Assembly: GCA_946885735.1 (NCBI GenBank)
Contig: CAMPGW010000013.1
Location: 1-44,177, forward strand
Source of the DNA: an uncultured Gammaproteobacteria bacterium
GTDB taxonomy: Bacteria > Pseudomonadota > Gammaproteobacteria > Xanthomonadales > Xanthomonadaceae
Direction: 5' to 3'
Length of the DNA stretch: 44,177 nucleotides
The number at the start of each line of letters is the position of its first letter. The stretch's first letter is position 1. Positions 17,535 through 27,386 of this stretch are shown in pieces. Under the pieces are notes generated by a model. It ran no database searches, was not told where the DNA came from, and saw nothing but the letters and a program-made list of their open reading frames with translations. The position numbers and the translations under genes are program-made.

Positions 17535-18911
17535 ATGATCAAGCCCCGCACCCCGCCCGGCGTCCTGGAGCTGCTTCCGCGCGACCAGATCGCCTTCCAG
17601 CGCATGCTGGACGTGATCCGCCGCAACTTCGAGCGCTTCGGCTTCCTGCCGGTGGAAACGCCGGTGTTCGAACTGTCCGAGGTGCTGCTGACCAAGACCG
17701 GCGGCGAAACCGAGCGCCAGGTCTACTTCGTGCAGTCCACCGGCTCGCTGGAGCAGGGCGGCCAGCCCGAGCTCGCGCTGCGCTTCGACCTGACGGTGCC
17801 GTTGGCGCGCTACGTGGCCGAGCACGAGCACGACCTGGCCTTCCCGTTCCGCCGCTACCAGATGCAGCGCGTGTACCGCGGCGAGCGCGCCCAGCGCGGC
17901 CGCTTCCGCGAGTTCTACCAGTGCGACATCGACGTGATCGGCAAGGATTCGCTGTCGGTCCGCCACGATGCGGAGATGCCGGCGGTGATCCACGCCGTGT
18001 TCTCGGAACTGGGCATCGGCGCCTTCACCGTGCACCTCAACAACCGCAAGCTGCTGCGCGGCTTCTTCGAGGCCCTGGGCATCGCCGAGGGCGAGCGCCA
18101 GATGCTGGTGCTGCGCGAGGTGGACAAGCTCGACAAGCGCGGCGCCGAGCACGTGCGCCAGACCCTGCAGGGCGAGGGCTTCGAGTTGTCGGAGGCGGTG
18201 ACCGATCGCATCCTTGCTTTCGTGCAGGTGCGCTCGCGCGGCCATGCCGACGCGCTGCAGAAGCTGGCCGCGCTGGAAGCCGACCCGCACACCAGCGAGG
18301 GCGCGCGCGAGCTGCGCGAGGTCATCGAGCTGCTGCGCGCCAACGGCGTGCCCGAGCACGCCTACGCGGTGAGCTTCTCCATCGCCCGCGGCCTCGATTA
18401 CTACACCGGCACCGTGTACGAGACGATCCTCGACGACTACCCGCAGATCGGCTCGATCTGCTCGGGCGGCCGCTACGAAAACCTGGCCAGCCACTACAGC
18501 AAGTCGCGCTTGCCGGGCGTGGGCATTTCCATCGGCGCCACGCGCCTGTTCTGGCAGCTGCGCGAGGCCGGCATCCTGTCGAGCGCCGACAGTAGCGTCG
18601 AGGCCCTGGTCGGCCTGATGGACGACGCCCGCCTGCCGCAGTCCATGGCGTTGGCACAGCTGCTGCGCGCCGGCGGGATCAACACCGAGGTGCAGCTGGA
18701 GGCCCGCAAGCTGGCCAAGCAGTTCCAGTACGCCGACCGCGCCGGCATCCGCTTCATGGTGCTGGTGGGCGAGGACGAGGCGGCGCGCGGCGTGGTCACC
18801 GTCAAGGACCTGCGCCGGCAGGAGCAGTTCGAGGTTCCGCAGTCGGAACTCGTCGCCGCGCTGAAGGTCGAGCTCGCCCAGCAACGCGCCATGCCCGGGA
18901 CGACGGCATGA
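17535..18911 (+). CDS. hisS: Histidyl-tRNA synthetase
   Basis: The product has 458 residues and is a class II synthetase charging tRNA-His. Motif 2 is visible in [16 protein letters not shown] followed by [15 protein letters not shown]. The histidine-binding signature is [12 protein letters not shown], and the C-terminal anticodon-binding domain starts near residue 365. It is somewhat longer than the E. coli enzyme (424). The ATG at 17535 was preferred over an upstream in-frame one because GGAG lies at the right distance. The TGA overlaps the ATG of the next gene, a histidine/aromatic ammonia-lyase, so a histidine-using and a possibly histidine-degrading enzyme are translationally coupled. 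Confidence 0.96.
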   Translation: MIKPRTPPGVLELLPRDQIAFQRMLDVIRRNFERFGFLPVETPVFELSEVLLTKTGGETERQVYFVQSTGSLEQGGQPELALRFDLTVPLARYVAEHEHDLAFPFRRYQMQRVYRGERAQRGRFREFYQCDIDVIGKDSLSVRHDAEMPAVIHAVFSELGIGAFTVHLNNRKLLRGFFEALGIAEGERQMLVLREVDKLDKRGAEHVRQTLQGEGFELSEAVTDRILAFVQVRSRGHADALQKLAALEADPHTSEGARELREVIELLRANGVPEHAYAVSFSIARGLDYYTGTVYETILDDYPQIGSICSGGRYENLASHYSKSRLPGVGISIGATRLFWQLREAGILSSADSSVEALVGLMDDARLPQSMALAQLLRAGGINTEVQLEARKLAKQFQYADRAGIRFMVLVGEDEAARGVVTVKDLRRQEQFEVPQSELVAALKVELAQQRAMPGTTA

Positions 18912-20800
18912 AGCCCATCCACCTCGATGGCCGGTCGCTGACGCGCGCGCAGGTCGTCGCCGTCGCGCATGGCGCCAGCGTGGAGCTCGACGCCGCGCAG
19001 CTGCGGCAGGTGCAGCGCGCCGCCGACTTCCTGGTCGAGCAGGTCGCGCGGCAGGAACCCATCTACGGCGTGTCCACCGGCTTCGGTAGCAACGCCGACA
19101 AGCTGCTGGGCGCGCATCGCCTTCGCCAGGATGCGGGCAACGCGCGCGAGGGCGAAAGCCTGCTCGAGGAACTGCAGCGCAACCTGATCGAGACCCACGC
19201 GGTCTGCGTCGGCGAGCCGTTCCCGGCCGAGGTCGTGCGGGCGATGCTGGTGATCCGCATCAACACGCTGATGAAAGGCCATTCCGGCATCCGCGCCAGC
19301 ACCCTGCAGGCGCAGGCCGACCTGCTCAATGCCGGCATCGTGCCAGTGGTGCCGCAGAAGGGTTCGGTCGGCGCCAGCGGCGACCTGGCGCCGCTCTCGC
19401 ACCTGGCAATCGTGCTGCTCGGCGGCGGCGAGGCCTTCTACCAGGGCGAGCGCCTGCCGGGCGCGGAAGCGCTGGCGCGCGCCGGCCTGCAGCCAATCCG
19501 CCTCTCGCACAAGGAAGGCCTGGCGCTGAACAACGGCACCGCGCAGATGCTGGCGACCGGCGTGCTGGCGCTGGCGAAGCTGGAGGAGCTGCTGGACACC
19601 GCCGACCTCGCCGCGGCAATGACGCTCGACGCCTTCGCAGGCCGCCTGCGCGCCTTCGACGAACACGTGCATGCCCTGCGTCCGCATCCGGGGCAGGTGC
19701 AGGTCGCGTCGAACCTGCGCGCGCTGCTGCAGGATTCCACGCTCGCCGACATCGACTACCACCTGGTGCCGCGCTTCCGGCCCTGGACGCCCGAGAGCTG
19801 GGCGGATCCGGCTCAGCAGGCGCTGGCCTTCGACATCGGCTGGGACTGGGTGCCGCTGACCCAGCGCCACGGCCGCGAGCGTTTCTACCAGCGCTTCAAG
19901 CCCTTCCGCGGCGGCAAGAAGCACCAGCCGCAGGACAGTTATTCGCTGCGTTGCATCCCGCAGGTGCATGGCGCGGTGCGCGATGCCCTGGCGCAGGCGC
20001 AACGCGTGTTCGACGTCGAGCTCAACGCGGTCACCGACAATCCGCTGCTGTTCCCGGACCTGCCGGGCGCGCGCTTCGTCGAGGACCAGGTCGTCTCCGC
20101 CGGGCACTTCCACGGCATGCCCTTGGCGCTGGCGCTGAGCTACCTCAAGGCCGCGATCCCGGTGCTCGCCTCGATCTCCGAGCGCCGCTTGAACAAGCTG
20201 GTGGATCCGGCGACCAGCGACGGCCTGCCGGCCTTTCTGATCGGCAACGAGGATGGCACCGAGAGCGGTTTCATGATCGTGCAGTACACCGCGGCGGCGC
20301 TGGTGAACGACCTGTGCAGCCGTGCGCACCCGGCTTCGGTCTACAGCATCCCGACCAGCGCCAATGCCGAGGACCACGTGTCCATGGGCGCCAACGAAGG
20401 TCGCCATGTGCTGGAGATGTTGCCGGACCTGGCGCGCGTGCTCGGCCTCGAGCTCTACACCGCCGCCCAGGCGCTGGATTATCGCCGCGACATGATCAAC
20501 GCCGCGCGCGCGCTGGCCCGCGAGGGCGAGCTCGAGGTCTTCGCGGCGAAGGTGCAGGGCGCGCCGGCCGAGGGACATCCCGCCCGCGCCGCCTTCCTGG
20601 CCGAGGCCGAGGCCTTGCGCGCGGAACTGGCGCAAGCGCCGGAGTACCGTCCGGGGCGCGCGGTCGCGGCCGCATTGCAGCGCCTGCGCCAGGACATCGC
20701 CTTCATGGCCGCCGATCGCGCGATGGATGCCGAGGTCCAGCGTGCCGTCGCGCTGGTGGAGAACGGTGACTTGCTGGCAGCCGCGCGCGCGGCGTCCTGA
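18908..20800 (+). CDS. hutH: HAL/PAL/TAL-family ammonia-lyase, long form with insertion
   Basis: The 630-residue protein has the MIO-forming Ala-Ser-Gly in [14 protein letters not shown] (about residues 150-163), the catalytic Tyr in [20 protein letters not shown], and [15 protein letters not shown]. These place it in the histidine/aromatic ammonia-lyase family. Typical HutH has about 510 residues. Here about 65 extra residues (roughly 275-340) are inserted just before PQDSYSLRC, rich in Trp, Phe and Arg. The segment [17 protein letters not shown] differs from HutH, which has SGGNFHAEP. No other hut gene (hutU, hutI, hutG) is nearby. The substrate may therefore be histidine, tyrosine or phenylalanine; the symbol is only the nearest family name. 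It is coupled to hisS by ATGA. Confidence 0.8.
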   Translation: MKPIHLDGRSLTRAQVVAVAHGASVELDAAQLRQVQRAADFLVEQVARQEPIYGVSTGFGSNADKLLGAHRLRQDAGNAREGESLLEELQRNLIETHAVCVGEPFPAEVVRAMLVIRINTLMKGHSGIRASTLQAQADLLNAGIVPVVPQKGSVGASGDLAPLSHLAIVLLGGGEAFYQGERLPGAEALARAGLQPIRLSHKEGLALNNGTAQMLATGVLALAKLEELLDTADLAAAMTLDAFAGRLRAFDEHVHALRPHPGQVQVASNLRALLQDSTLADIDYHLVPRFRPWTPESWADPAQQALAFDIGWDWVPLTQRHGRERFYQRFKPFRGGKKHQPQDSYSLRCIPQVHGAVRDALAQAQRVFDVELNAVTDNPLLFPDLPGARFVEDQVVSAGHFHGMPLALALSYLKAAIPVLASISERRLNKLVDPATSDGLPAFLIGNEDGTESGFMIVQYTAAALVNDLCSRAHPASVYSIPTSANAEDHVSMGANEGRHVLEMLPDLARVLGLELYTAAQALDYRRDMINAARALAREGELEVFAAKVQGAPAEGHPARAAFLAEAEALRAELAQAPEYRPGRAVAAALQRLRQDIAFMAADRAMDAEVQRAVALVENGDLLAAARAAS

Positions 20801-20815
20801 GGACGCGGGCTTCGC

Positions 20816-22630
20816 TCAGGCGCTGACGTGCACCCGGTTGCGGCCGGCGTTCTTCGCCGCGTACAGCGCGTCGTCGGCCTGGTGCAGCACCTCGTCGGCG
20901 CTGGCCTGTGATCCCGGCGGCACCGTGTACACGCCGATGCTCGCCGTCATGATGATCTCCTGCCCCGAGTAGCGCACCGGCAGCAGGCTGATGTGCCGGC
21001 GCACGCGCTCGGCGATGTCGACCACGCGGGTCGCAGATACGCCCGGCAGGACGACCACGAACTCCTCGCCGCCGAAACGCGCGCACACCGCCACTTCCTG
21101 TGCCAGGCAATCACCCAGGCTGCGCGCCATCGCCCGCAGGCATTCATCGCCCGCCAGGTGGCCGTGCTCGTCGTTGACGCGCTTGAAGTGGTCCAGGTCG
21201 ATCAGCAGCAGGCTGATCGGCTGCCGGGTCTCGGCCGCGTGGTGAAGCATCTGCTCGAACACCTCGCGGAAATGCCGGCGGTTGAACATGCCGGTCAGCA
21301 CGTCGCGGCGGTTGGATTCGCGCAGCCGCGAATTCGCTTCCGCCAACTGCTCCAGCGCCGCGCTCAGCTCCGCTGTGCGCCGCGAGACATTGCGCTCGAG
21401 TTGCTCGTTGGCCTCGCGCACCACGTTCTCGTTCTCGCTGCGCAGGCTGGCGTAGCGGTAGGCGAGGGCGAAGCTGAGCAGGATCATCTCCATCGCCGAG
21501 CCGATCTGCACGCCGTACTCGGTGAAGAAGTTCTTCTGCAGCAGGCCCAGCGAGACCGAGGCGTACATCGCCGTGCCGACCAGCAGCGCCGCCCATGCGG
21601 CCAGGAACAGCCGCGCCGGACGGTAGCCGTGGCGGATCGCATGGAAGGCCATGTACAGCACCGCCAGCACGCCCGGGAACACGCTGTAGGTCGCCACCTG
21701 CACCGAGATCGTGTAGTCCACCCACAGCGAGGCCACGCCGACCACGCCGTAGAACAGGATCAAGGCCAGCGAGATGCGGTCGCCCAGCGGCCAGCGTTCC
21801 TTGAGTTCCAGGAACAGGCGCGCGAACTGGTGCATGGCCATCTGCGACAGGCACATGGACAGCGGGATGGCGTGGTTGGCCAGCCAGGGGTTGGTCGGCC
21901 ACAGGTACTCGAAGGCCAGGCCGTTGAGGCAGAACAGCACCAGGCCGAAGCCGGCGAGGTGGCACATGTACCAGAAGTGGCTGGAGTCGCGCAGCGACAA
22001 CCACAGCACCAGGTTGTAGAAGAACAGCGCCAGCAGGATGCCGTCGTACAGGCCGATGCCGATCTGCGCGTCGCGCTCCATCTCGGCGAAGGCGCCGAAG
22101 GTGTAGATGCGCAGCGGCACCTGGATCGAACTCTTGCTCTGCACGCGCACCAGCAGCTCGACCTCGGTGCGTTGCGGCAGGTTGAGCCAGAAATTCGGGT
22201 GCCGGTAGCGGATCGCGCGCGCCGAGAACGGCACCATGTCGCCCGAGGCCAGGTGGTCCACGCGCCCGTCGGGGTAGCGCATGTACACGTCCACGTTGTC
22301 GAGCAGCGCGTATTGCAGCACCAGCAACCAGCGTTCCTCGCCGTTGCCGTCGTTGAACAGCCGGGTGTGGAACCAGAAGGCTTCCTCGGCGAAGCCGAAG
22401 GTGGCATTGCCGCGGGGAAGGGGCTTGAAGCGGCCCTGCGCGGCGGACTGGAACATCGCGGTGGCGTCGGCGCGCCCGTCGGCATCGGTGAGATAGCCGA
22501 TGTGGGGGCTCAGTGCCAGTTCCGTCAGCCCGGGGCTGACCGTGACGCGGCCGGGCGCGGCTGCGCCGGCGGCAGTGGCCCAGGCCAGCAACAGCAACAG
22601 CAGTAGTTGGCGCGGCAGGCTCACCCGCAT
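20816..22630 (-). CDS. 7TMR-DISM membrane diguanylate cyclase
   Basis: A signal peptide (RQLLLLLLLAWATAAGA) is followed by a periplasmic 7TMR-DISMED2-like sensor domain to about residue 185. Seven membrane segments follow (about 190-395), then a coiled-coil linker (RSENENVVREANEQLERNV) and a C-terminal GGDEF domain. The active-site motif RFGGEEFVVVLPG is intact, so cyclic-di-GMP synthesis is likely. The RxxD inhibitory I-site before GGEEF is absent (QEVA instead). The domain order suggests sensing of an extracellular ligand, perhaps a carbohydrate. The ATG at 22630 is chosen; GTG codons at 22651 and 22624 are alternatives, the latter with GGGGA at 6 bases. It is convergent with the lyase gene and divergent from the his operon. 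Confidence 0.92.
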   Translation of the reverse strand: MRVSLPRQLLLLLLLAWATAAGAAAPGRVTVSPGLTELALSPHIGYLTDADGRADATAMFQSAAQGRFKPLPRGNATFGFAEEAFWFHTRLFNDGNGEERWLLVLQYALLDNVDVYMRYPDGRVDHLASGDMVPFSARAIRYRHPNFWLNLPQRTEVELLVRVQSKSSIQVPLRIYTFGAFAEMERDAQIGIGLYDGILLALFFYNLVLWLSLRDSSHFWYMCHLAGFGLVLFCLNGLAFEYLWPTNPWLANHAIPLSMCLSQMAMHQFARLFLELKERWPLGDRISLALILFYGVVGVASLWVDYTISVQVATYSVFPGVLAVLYMAFHAIRHGYRPARLFLAAWAALLVGTAMYASVSLGLLQKNFFTEYGVQIGSAMEMILLSFALAYRYASLRSENENVVREANEQLERNVSRRTAELSAALEQLAEANSRLRESNRRDVLTGMFNRRHFREVFEQMLHHAAETRQPISLLLIDLDHFKRVNDEHGHLAGDECLRAMARSLGDCLAQEVAVCARFGGEEFVVVLPGVSATRVVDIAERVRRHISLLPVRYSGQEIIMTASIGVYTVPPGSQASADEVLHQADDALYAAKNAGRNRVHVSA

Positions 22631-22694
22631 TCCCCGGACGTCAGGGCTCACACCTTAACCAGCCCCGACCGTGAAGGCTATTCCTACGCTTGGC

Positions 22695-22723
22695 TTGCCA
22701 ATGTAATAACGCGCTGTTACATT
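22695..22723 (+). promoter_or_regulatory. Promoter of the histidine operon
   Basis: TTGCCA (22695-22700) matches the -35 consensus at 5 of 6 bases and TACATT (22718-22723) matches the -10 at 4 of 6, with a 17-base spacer. The ATG of the first gene starts 6 bases after the -10, so the transcript would begin at or next to the start codon, and no ribosome binding site is visible. Confidence 0.6.
22700..22723. promoter_or_regulatory. Palindromic operator over the histidine operon promoter
   Basis: AATGTAA (22700-22706) and TTACATT (22717-22723) are perfect inverted repeats, and the half-sites AATGTAATAAC and AATGTAACAGC agree at 9 of 11 bases. The site covers the promoter spacer and the -10, and it precedes a TrpR-like gene. 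Binding there by that protein, probably with histidine as corepressor, would block transcription. From memory, a TrpR-family histidine regulator has been predicted in Xanthomonadales; the corepressor is an inference. Confidence 0.65.
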
Positions 22724-22729
22724 AGCGCA

Positions 22730-23065
22730 ATGAAACGCAAGCACCTCCCCGAAACCCCTTCCGCCGGGTCGTCCGACCCGCTGGCCCCGCTGCTGGATGC
22801 CGTCCTGGCCATGCGCAGCCCCGATGAGCTGCGCGCGCTCCTGCTCGACCTGTGCACCCCGGCCGAACTCGAGGCGCTGGCCGATCGCTGGCGGGTCGTC
22901 CCGCTGCTGCTGGAGGGCGTGGCCTACCGCGAAATCCACGACCGCACCGGCGTCAGCGTGACCACCATTGGTCGCATCGCCCGCTGCCTGGACCTGGGCG
23001 CCGGTGGCTACCGGCTCGCCGCCGCACGCGTGCTCGGGAACGAGGTGTCCGATGCGAACGCATGA
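22730..23065 (+). CDS. TrpR/YerC-like transcriptional regulator of the histidine operon
   Basis: The 111-residue protein belongs to the TrpR-related YerC/YecD group. [30 protein letters not shown] matches the first helices in two parts, and the helix-turn-helix is [22 protein letters not shown] (also split, about residues 66-87). TrpR-fold proteins bind DNA as dimers with an amino acid corepressor. The gene heads the his operon, overlaps hisG by 14 bases, and lies 6 bases after a palindromic operator, so autoregulation and control of histidine synthesis are likely. The ATG at 22730 was chosen because longer frames run back through the operator and promoter. The corepressor cannot be read from the sequence. 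Confidence 0.85.
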   Translation: MKRKHLPETPSAGSSDPLAPLLDAVLAMRSPDELRALLLDLCTPAELEALADRWRVVPLLLEGVAYREIHDRTGVSVTTIGRIARCLDLGAGGYRLAAARVLGNEVSDANA

Positions 23066-23951
23066 CCGCCTGCGCGTGGCCATCCAGAAGTCGGGCCGCC
23101 TGTCCGATCCCGCGCGCGACCTGCTGGCGCGCGCCGGCCTGAGCTTCCGCGAAAGCCGCGACCGGCTCTTCTGCTATGGCGACACGCTGCCGATCGACCT
23201 GCTGCTGGTGCGCGACGACGACATTCCCGGCCTGATCGCCGAAGGCGTCTGCGACCTCGGCGTGGTCGGCCAGAACGTGCTGCTCGAACAGGACTCGCAG
23301 CGTCGCGGCGCTGGACAGGAGGACGCGTTCCAGGTGCTTCGACCACTCGGCTTCGGTCGCTGCCGCCTGTCCATCGCGGTGCCGAACGAGTGGAACTGGC
23401 AGGGCAACGCGCAGCTCGCCGGCGCGCGCATCGCCACCAGCTATCCGCACCTGCTGGCCGACTGGCTGGCTGCGCAGGGCGTCGCAGCCGAACCGGTGAT
23501 GCTGTCCGGATCGGTGGAAATCGCGCCGCGGCTGGGCAAGGCCGAGGCGATCTGCGACATCGTGTCGTCCGGGCAGACCCTGGTCGCCAACCAGTTGCGC
23601 GAAGTCGCCGTCATCCTCGAGAGCCAGGGCGTGCTGGCTGGCCCGGCAACGCCCTTCCTGGACGAACGCGCCGACCTCGCTGCCCTGCTGCTGCGTCGCC
23701 TCGATGGGGTGCTCAGCCTGAAAGCGAGCAAGCTGCTGCTCTGCCAGGCGCCGCGTAGCGCACTGCCGGAACTCATCCGCCTGTTGCCCGATGCCGAGCC
23801 GCCGACGGTGACGCCGATCGAGGGCCGCGTGGACGAAGTATCGGTGCAGGCCCTGTGCCGCACGGCGATGACCTGGCAGCGGCTCGAGGACATGAAGCGG
23901 GCCGGCGCCTTCGGCCTGCTCGTGCTGCCCGTGGAGCAGATGCTGGCATGA
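23052..23951 (+). CDS. hisG: ATP phosphoribosyltransferase, long form
   Basis: This 299-residue enzyme makes the first committed step of histidine synthesis, joining ATP and [21 protein letters not shown] marks the N-terminus and [12 protein letters not shown] is the PRPP-binding loop. The C-terminal ACT-like domain (about 225-299, ending [14 protein letters not shown]) shows the long HisG form, which is feedback-inhibited by histidine in the family and needs no HisZ. The ATG at 23052 lies inside the end of the regulator gene. The stop overlaps the hisD start (ATGA). Confidence 0.96.
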   Translation: MRTHDRLRVAIQKSGRLSDPARDLLARAGLSFRESRDRLFCYGDTLPIDLLLVRDDDIPGLIAEGVCDLGVVGQNVLLEQDSQRRGAGQEDAFQVLRPLGFGRCRLSIAVPNEWNWQGNAQLAGARIATSYPHLLADWLAAQGVAAEPVMLSGSVEIAPRLGKAEAICDIVSSGQTLVANQLREVAVILESQGVLAGPATPFLDERADLAALLLRRLDGVLSLKASKLLLCQAPRSALPELIRLLPDAEPPTVTPIEGRVDEVSVQALCRTAMTWQRLEDMKRAGAFGLLVLPVEQMLA

Positions 23952-25249
23952 AGCGTTTGCGCTGGAAGGAACTGGACGCCGCCGCGCGTCGCGATGCGCT
24001 CGCACGCCCCGGTGCGGCCGTGGAGGCCGAGCTCGAGCTGGCCGTCGCCCGGGTGATCGAGCAGGTGCGTGCCGACGGCGATGGCGCGATCCGCGCGCTG
24101 ACGCGACGTTTCGATGGCGTGGAGGTCGGCGACGCACGGGTCGGCGAAGCGGAGTTCGCGCGCGCCTGGGCGGAGGTTCCAGTCGAGCTGCGCGAAGCGA
24201 TGGAGCAGGCGCGTGGACGCCTGGTCCGCTGGCACGAGGCGGGCATGGCCCAGCCTTTCGAGATCGAGACGGCGCCGGGCGTGTGCTGCGGGCGGATCCT
24301 GCGCGCGATCGAGCGGGTGGGCCTGTACGTGCCCGCCGGCAGCGCGCCGCTGCCGTCCACCGCGCTGATGCTGGGCGTCCCGGCGCAACTGGCCGGCTGC
24401 GCGCGCGTGGTGCTGTGCACGCCACCGCGCGCCGATGGCCGCGCCGATCCCGCGGTGCTGGTGGCGGCGCGCCTGTGCGGTATCGACGAGGTGTATGTCG
24501 TCGGCGGCGCCCAGGCGATCGCCGCGATGGCCCATGGCACCGAGACGATTCCCGCCTGCGACAAACTGTTCGGGCCCGGTAATCGCTACGTCACCGCCGC
24601 CAAGCGCCAGGTCGCGCTGCGCAGCGGCGGCCCGGCGATCGACATGCCCGCAGGCCCGTCCGAGGTGCTGGTGATCGCCGATGCGGGGGCGCCGCCGGCC
24701 TACGTCGCCGCCGATCTGCTGGCGCAGGCCGAGCACGGTCCGGACTCGCAGGTGCTGCTGGTCACCGACAGCGCGCCCTTGCTGGCTGCGGTCGCCGCAG
24801 AGCTGGGCGCGCAACTCGAGCTCCTCCCGCGTGCGGCCACCGCGCGTGCCGCGCTTGCGCACGCGCGCCTGGTGGAGGCGCCGTCGCTCGACGAAGCCTT
24901 CGATATCAGCAACGCCTACGCGCCCGAGCACCTGATCCTGGCCTTGCGCAACCCGCGCGCCTGGCTGCCGCGCGTGCGGCGCGCCGGTTCGGTCTTCCTC
25001 GGCGATTTCGCGCCGGAATCGCTCGGCGACTATTGCTCCGGCACCAACCACGTATTGCCGACCGACGGCGCCGCCCGCGCCTACAGCGGCGTCAGCGTCG
25101 CCAGTTTCCAGACCAGCATCAGCATCCAGTCCGTGGACGCACAGGGCTTGGCCGCGATCGGTTCGTGCGCCGTCACCATGGCGCGTGCGGAGGGCCTGGA
25201 GGCGCACGCGCAGTCCGTGCTGCGGCGGCTGGCGGACGTGGCGCCATGA
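23948..25249 (+). CDS. hisD: Histidinol dehydrogenase
   Basis: The 433-residue enzyme oxidises histidinol to histidine in two NAD-dependent steps. The catalytic Glu-His pair is in [10 protein letters not shown]. Zinc ligands are expected in [11 protein letters not shown] (Gln and His), in [14 protein letters not shown] (Asp) and near the end in [10 protein letters not shown] (His). The NAD-binding segment includes [13 protein letters not shown]. Length matches E. coli HisD (434). It is coupled to hisG and hisC by ATGA overlaps. Confidence 0.97.
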   Translation: MKRLRWKELDAAARRDALARPGAAVEAELELAVARVIEQVRADGDGAIRALTRRFDGVEVGDARVGEAEFARAWAEVPVELREAMEQARGRLVRWHEAGMAQPFEIETAPGVCCGRILRAIERVGLYVPAGSAPLPSTALMLGVPAQLAGCARVVLCTPPRADGRADPAVLVAARLCGIDEVYVVGGAQAIAAMAHGTETIPACDKLFGPGNRYVTAAKRQVALRSGGPAIDMPAGPSEVLVIADAGAPPAYVAADLLAQAEHGPDSQVLLVTDSAPLLAAVAAELGAQLELLPRAATARAALAHARLVEAPSLDEAFDISNAYAPEHLILALRNPRAWLPRVRRAGSVFLGDFAPESLGDYCSGTNHVLPTDGAARAYSGVSVASFQTSISIQSVDAQGLAAIGSCAVTMARAEGLEAHAQSVLRRLADVAP

Positions 25250-26328
25250 CTGGCGTGCTCGACCTGGTGCGGTCCGACCTGCGCAGTTTCGGCGGCTATG
25301 CCTCGGCGCGCCGCGCCACCGCGAGCGGCTCGGTCTGGCTCAACGCCAACGAGGCGCCGCTTCCGGCCGCGGCCGACCCCGGCCTGGGACTCAACCGTTA
25401 TCCGGAGCCGCAACCGGCGGCGCTCTGCGCACGCCTGGCCGAACTCTATGGCGTGGACGGCGGGCGGCTGATGGTTACGCGCGGCAGTGACGAAGGCATC
25501 GACCTGCTGGTGCGCGCTCTCTGTCGCGCCGGGCAGGACGCGGTGGCGATCGCGCCGCCGTGTTTCGGCATGTACGCAGTCTGCGCCCGCGTGCAGGGAG
25601 CGCGGCTGGTCGAGGCGCCGCTGCTCGATGAGGCTGCCGGCTGGCGCCTCGACGAGGCCGGCCTGGTCGACGCGGCCATGGGTCAGGGCGCCAGGCTGGT
25701 ATTCCTGTGCTCGCCTGCCAACCCGACCGGCCAGGCGATCACGCTCGCCAGCATTGCCGGCCTCGCCGATCGCCTGCGTGGCCGGGCGGTGGTGGTGGTG
25801 GACGAGGCCTATGGCGAGTATTCGGAGCTCGCGTCCGCGAGCAGCCTGCTGCCGGGACGCGACAACCTCGTGGTGTTGCGCACGCTGTCGAAAGCGCATG
25901 CGCTTGCGGGGGCTCGCATCGGCGCGTTGATCGCCGATCCCGCCCTGGTCGCCGTGTTGCGCAACCTGCAGGCCCCGTATCCGATCGCCGCGCCCAGCGT
26001 GGCGCTCGCGTTGGCCGCGCTCGGGCCCGCGGGCGTCGCCGAGGCCCGCGAGCGCTGCGAGCAGGCCGTGCGCGAGCGGTCGGTCATGCAGGCCGCCCTG
26101 GCCTCGCTGCCGGGCGTGCGCCGCGTGTATCCCTCGCAGGCAAACTTCCTGCTGGTGCGCTTCGAGGATGCCGACCGTGCGCTGGCCGGCCTTCTCGGCG
26201 CCGGCATCGTCGCCCGCGACGTGCGCGCCATGCCGGGCCTCGGCGACGCCCTGCGCATCAGCCTCGGCACGCCGGCGGAGAACGCCGCCGTGCTCGCCGC
26301 CCTGGGCTGCCTGGAGGCCGCCGCATGA
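25246..26328 (+). CDS. hisC: Histidinol-phosphate aminotransferase
   Basis: A 360-residue class II PLP aminotransferase that converts imidazole-acetol phosphate and glutamate to histidinol phosphate. LNANEAPLP is the substrate-binding N-terminal motif, [10 protein letters not shown] and VVDEAYGEY are the cofactor motifs, and the PLP lysine is in [15 protein letters not shown]. The C-terminal arginine region [12 protein letters not shown] is present. The start overlaps the hisD stop and the stop overlaps the hisB start, both ATGA. Confidence 0.96.
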   Translation: MTGVLDLVRSDLRSFGGYASARRATASGSVWLNANEAPLPAAADPGLGLNRYPEPQPAALCARLAELYGVDGGRLMVTRGSDEGIDLLVRALCRAGQDAVAIAPPCFGMYAVCARVQGARLVEAPLLDEAAGWRLDEAGLVDAAMGQGARLVFLCSPANPTGQAITLASIAGLADRLRGRAVVVVDEAYGEYSELASASSLLPGRDNLVVLRTLSKAHALAGARIGALIADPALVAVLRNLQAPYPIAAPSVALALAALGPAGVAEARERCEQAVRERSVMQAALASLPGVRRVYPSQANFLLVRFEDADRALAGLLGAGIVARDVRAMPGLGDALRISLGTPAENAAVLAALGCLEAAA

Positions 26329-27386
26329 GCCGCATCCTGTTCATCGATCGCGACGGCGTGCTCATCGAGGAGCCCGCCGACGAACAGGTCGACAGTTACG
26401 CCAAGTTCCGCCTCGTCGCCGGCGTCATCCCCGCGCTGCTGCGCCTGCGCGAGGCCGGCTTCGAGTTCGTGATGGTCACCAACCAGGACGGCCTCGGCAC
26501 GCCTTCGTTCCCGACCGAGGCCTTCGAGGGCCCGCAGGCCCTGCTGCTGCAGGTGCTCGGCTCGCAGGGCATCGTCTTCCGCGAGGTGCTGGTGGATCCG
26601 CATTTCCCGGCCGACAACGCGCCCACGCGCAAGCCGGGCATCGGCATGGTCATGCACTACCTGCGCGACCGCAGCATCGACCTCGCGGGCAGCGCCATGG
26701 TCGGCGACCGCGAGTCCGACATGGAGTTCGCCCGCAACCTGGGAGTGCGCGGCCTGAGGCTCGGGCCGGGCGCCTACGACTGGGAAGCCATCGCGCACGA
26801 ACTCGCGGACGCGCCGCGCGTCGGCCAGGTCGAGCGCAACACCCGCGAGACGCGCATCCGCGTCCGCGTGGACCTCGACCGCAGCGCCGAGCCGGTGGTC
26901 GCCACCGGCCTGGCCTTCTTCGACCACATGCTAGAGCAGCTCGGCAAGCACGGCGGTTTCGCGCTGGACGTGCACTGCGCCGGCGACCTGCACATCGACG
27001 AGCACCACACCGTCGAGGATTGCGCGCTGGCGCTGGGCAGCGCGCTGCGGCAAGCGGTGGGCGACAAGCGCGGCATCGGCCGCTACGGGTTCACGCTGCC
27101 GATGGACGAGGCGCTGGCGAGCGCGGCGCTGGATTTCTCCGGGCGGCCGTGGCTGGTGTTCGAGGGCACGTTCCCGCGCGAGAAGGTCGGCGACCTGCCC
27201 ACCGAACTCGTGCCTCACTTCTTCCGCTCGCTCTGCGATGCCGCCGGCCTGAACCTGCACCTGTCGGTGCGTGGCGAGAACGCCCACCACATGGTCGAGG
27301 CCTGCTTCAAGGCGCTCGCGCGCGCCTTGCGCCAGGCCCTGCGCCGCGAGGGCAGTGCGCTGCCGAGCACCAAGGGCAGCCTCTGA
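26325..27386 (+). CDS. hisB: Bifunctional histidinol-phosphatase/imidazoleglycerol-phosphate dehydratase
   Basis: The 353-residue fusion has an N-terminal HAD phosphatase ([33 protein letters not shown]) and a C-terminal dehydratase ([46 protein letters not shown]). This is the gammaproteobacterial HisB architecture, giving steps six and eight of the pathway. The zinc loop of the E. coli phosphatase (ICPH...ECDCRKP) is changed: here it reads [15 protein letters not shown], with the three cysteines gone. The HAD aspartates are kept, so the enzyme is probably active without that zinc. It is joined to hisH by TGATG. Confidence 0.96.
   Translation: MSRILFIDRDGVLIEEPADEQVDSYAKFRLVAGVIPALLRLREAGFEFVMVTNQDGLGTPSFPTEAFEGPQALLLQVLGSQGIVFREVLVDPHFPADNAPTRKPGIGMVMHYLRDRSIDLAGSAMVGDRESDMEFARNLGVRGLRLGPGAYDWEAIAHELADAPRVGQVERNTRETRIRVRVDLDRSAEPVVATGLAFFDHMLEQLGKHGGFALDVHCAGDLHIDEHHTVEDCALALGSALRQAVGDKRGIGRYGFTLPMDEALASAALDFSGRPWLVFEGTFPREKVGDLPTELVPHFFRSLCDAAGLNLHLSVRGENAHHMVEACFKALARALRQALRREGSALPSTKGSL

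Noticed and set aside
18494..20635. Open frame of 713 codons antisense to the lyase gene
   Set aside because: Its composition (Gln, Arg and His rich, no domains) is that of a shadow frame; the plus strand has clear MIO-lyase motifs.
20792..20806. GCGTCC-TGA-GGACGC palindrome around the lyase stop codon
   Set aside because: A six-base stem with no T run; it cannot be called a terminator and may be chance in GC-rich sequence.
22690..22701. TTGGC-TT-GCCAA inverted repeat beside the his operator
   Set aside because: It overlaps the -35 box but is short and no second copy was seen, so I do not call it a separate operator.
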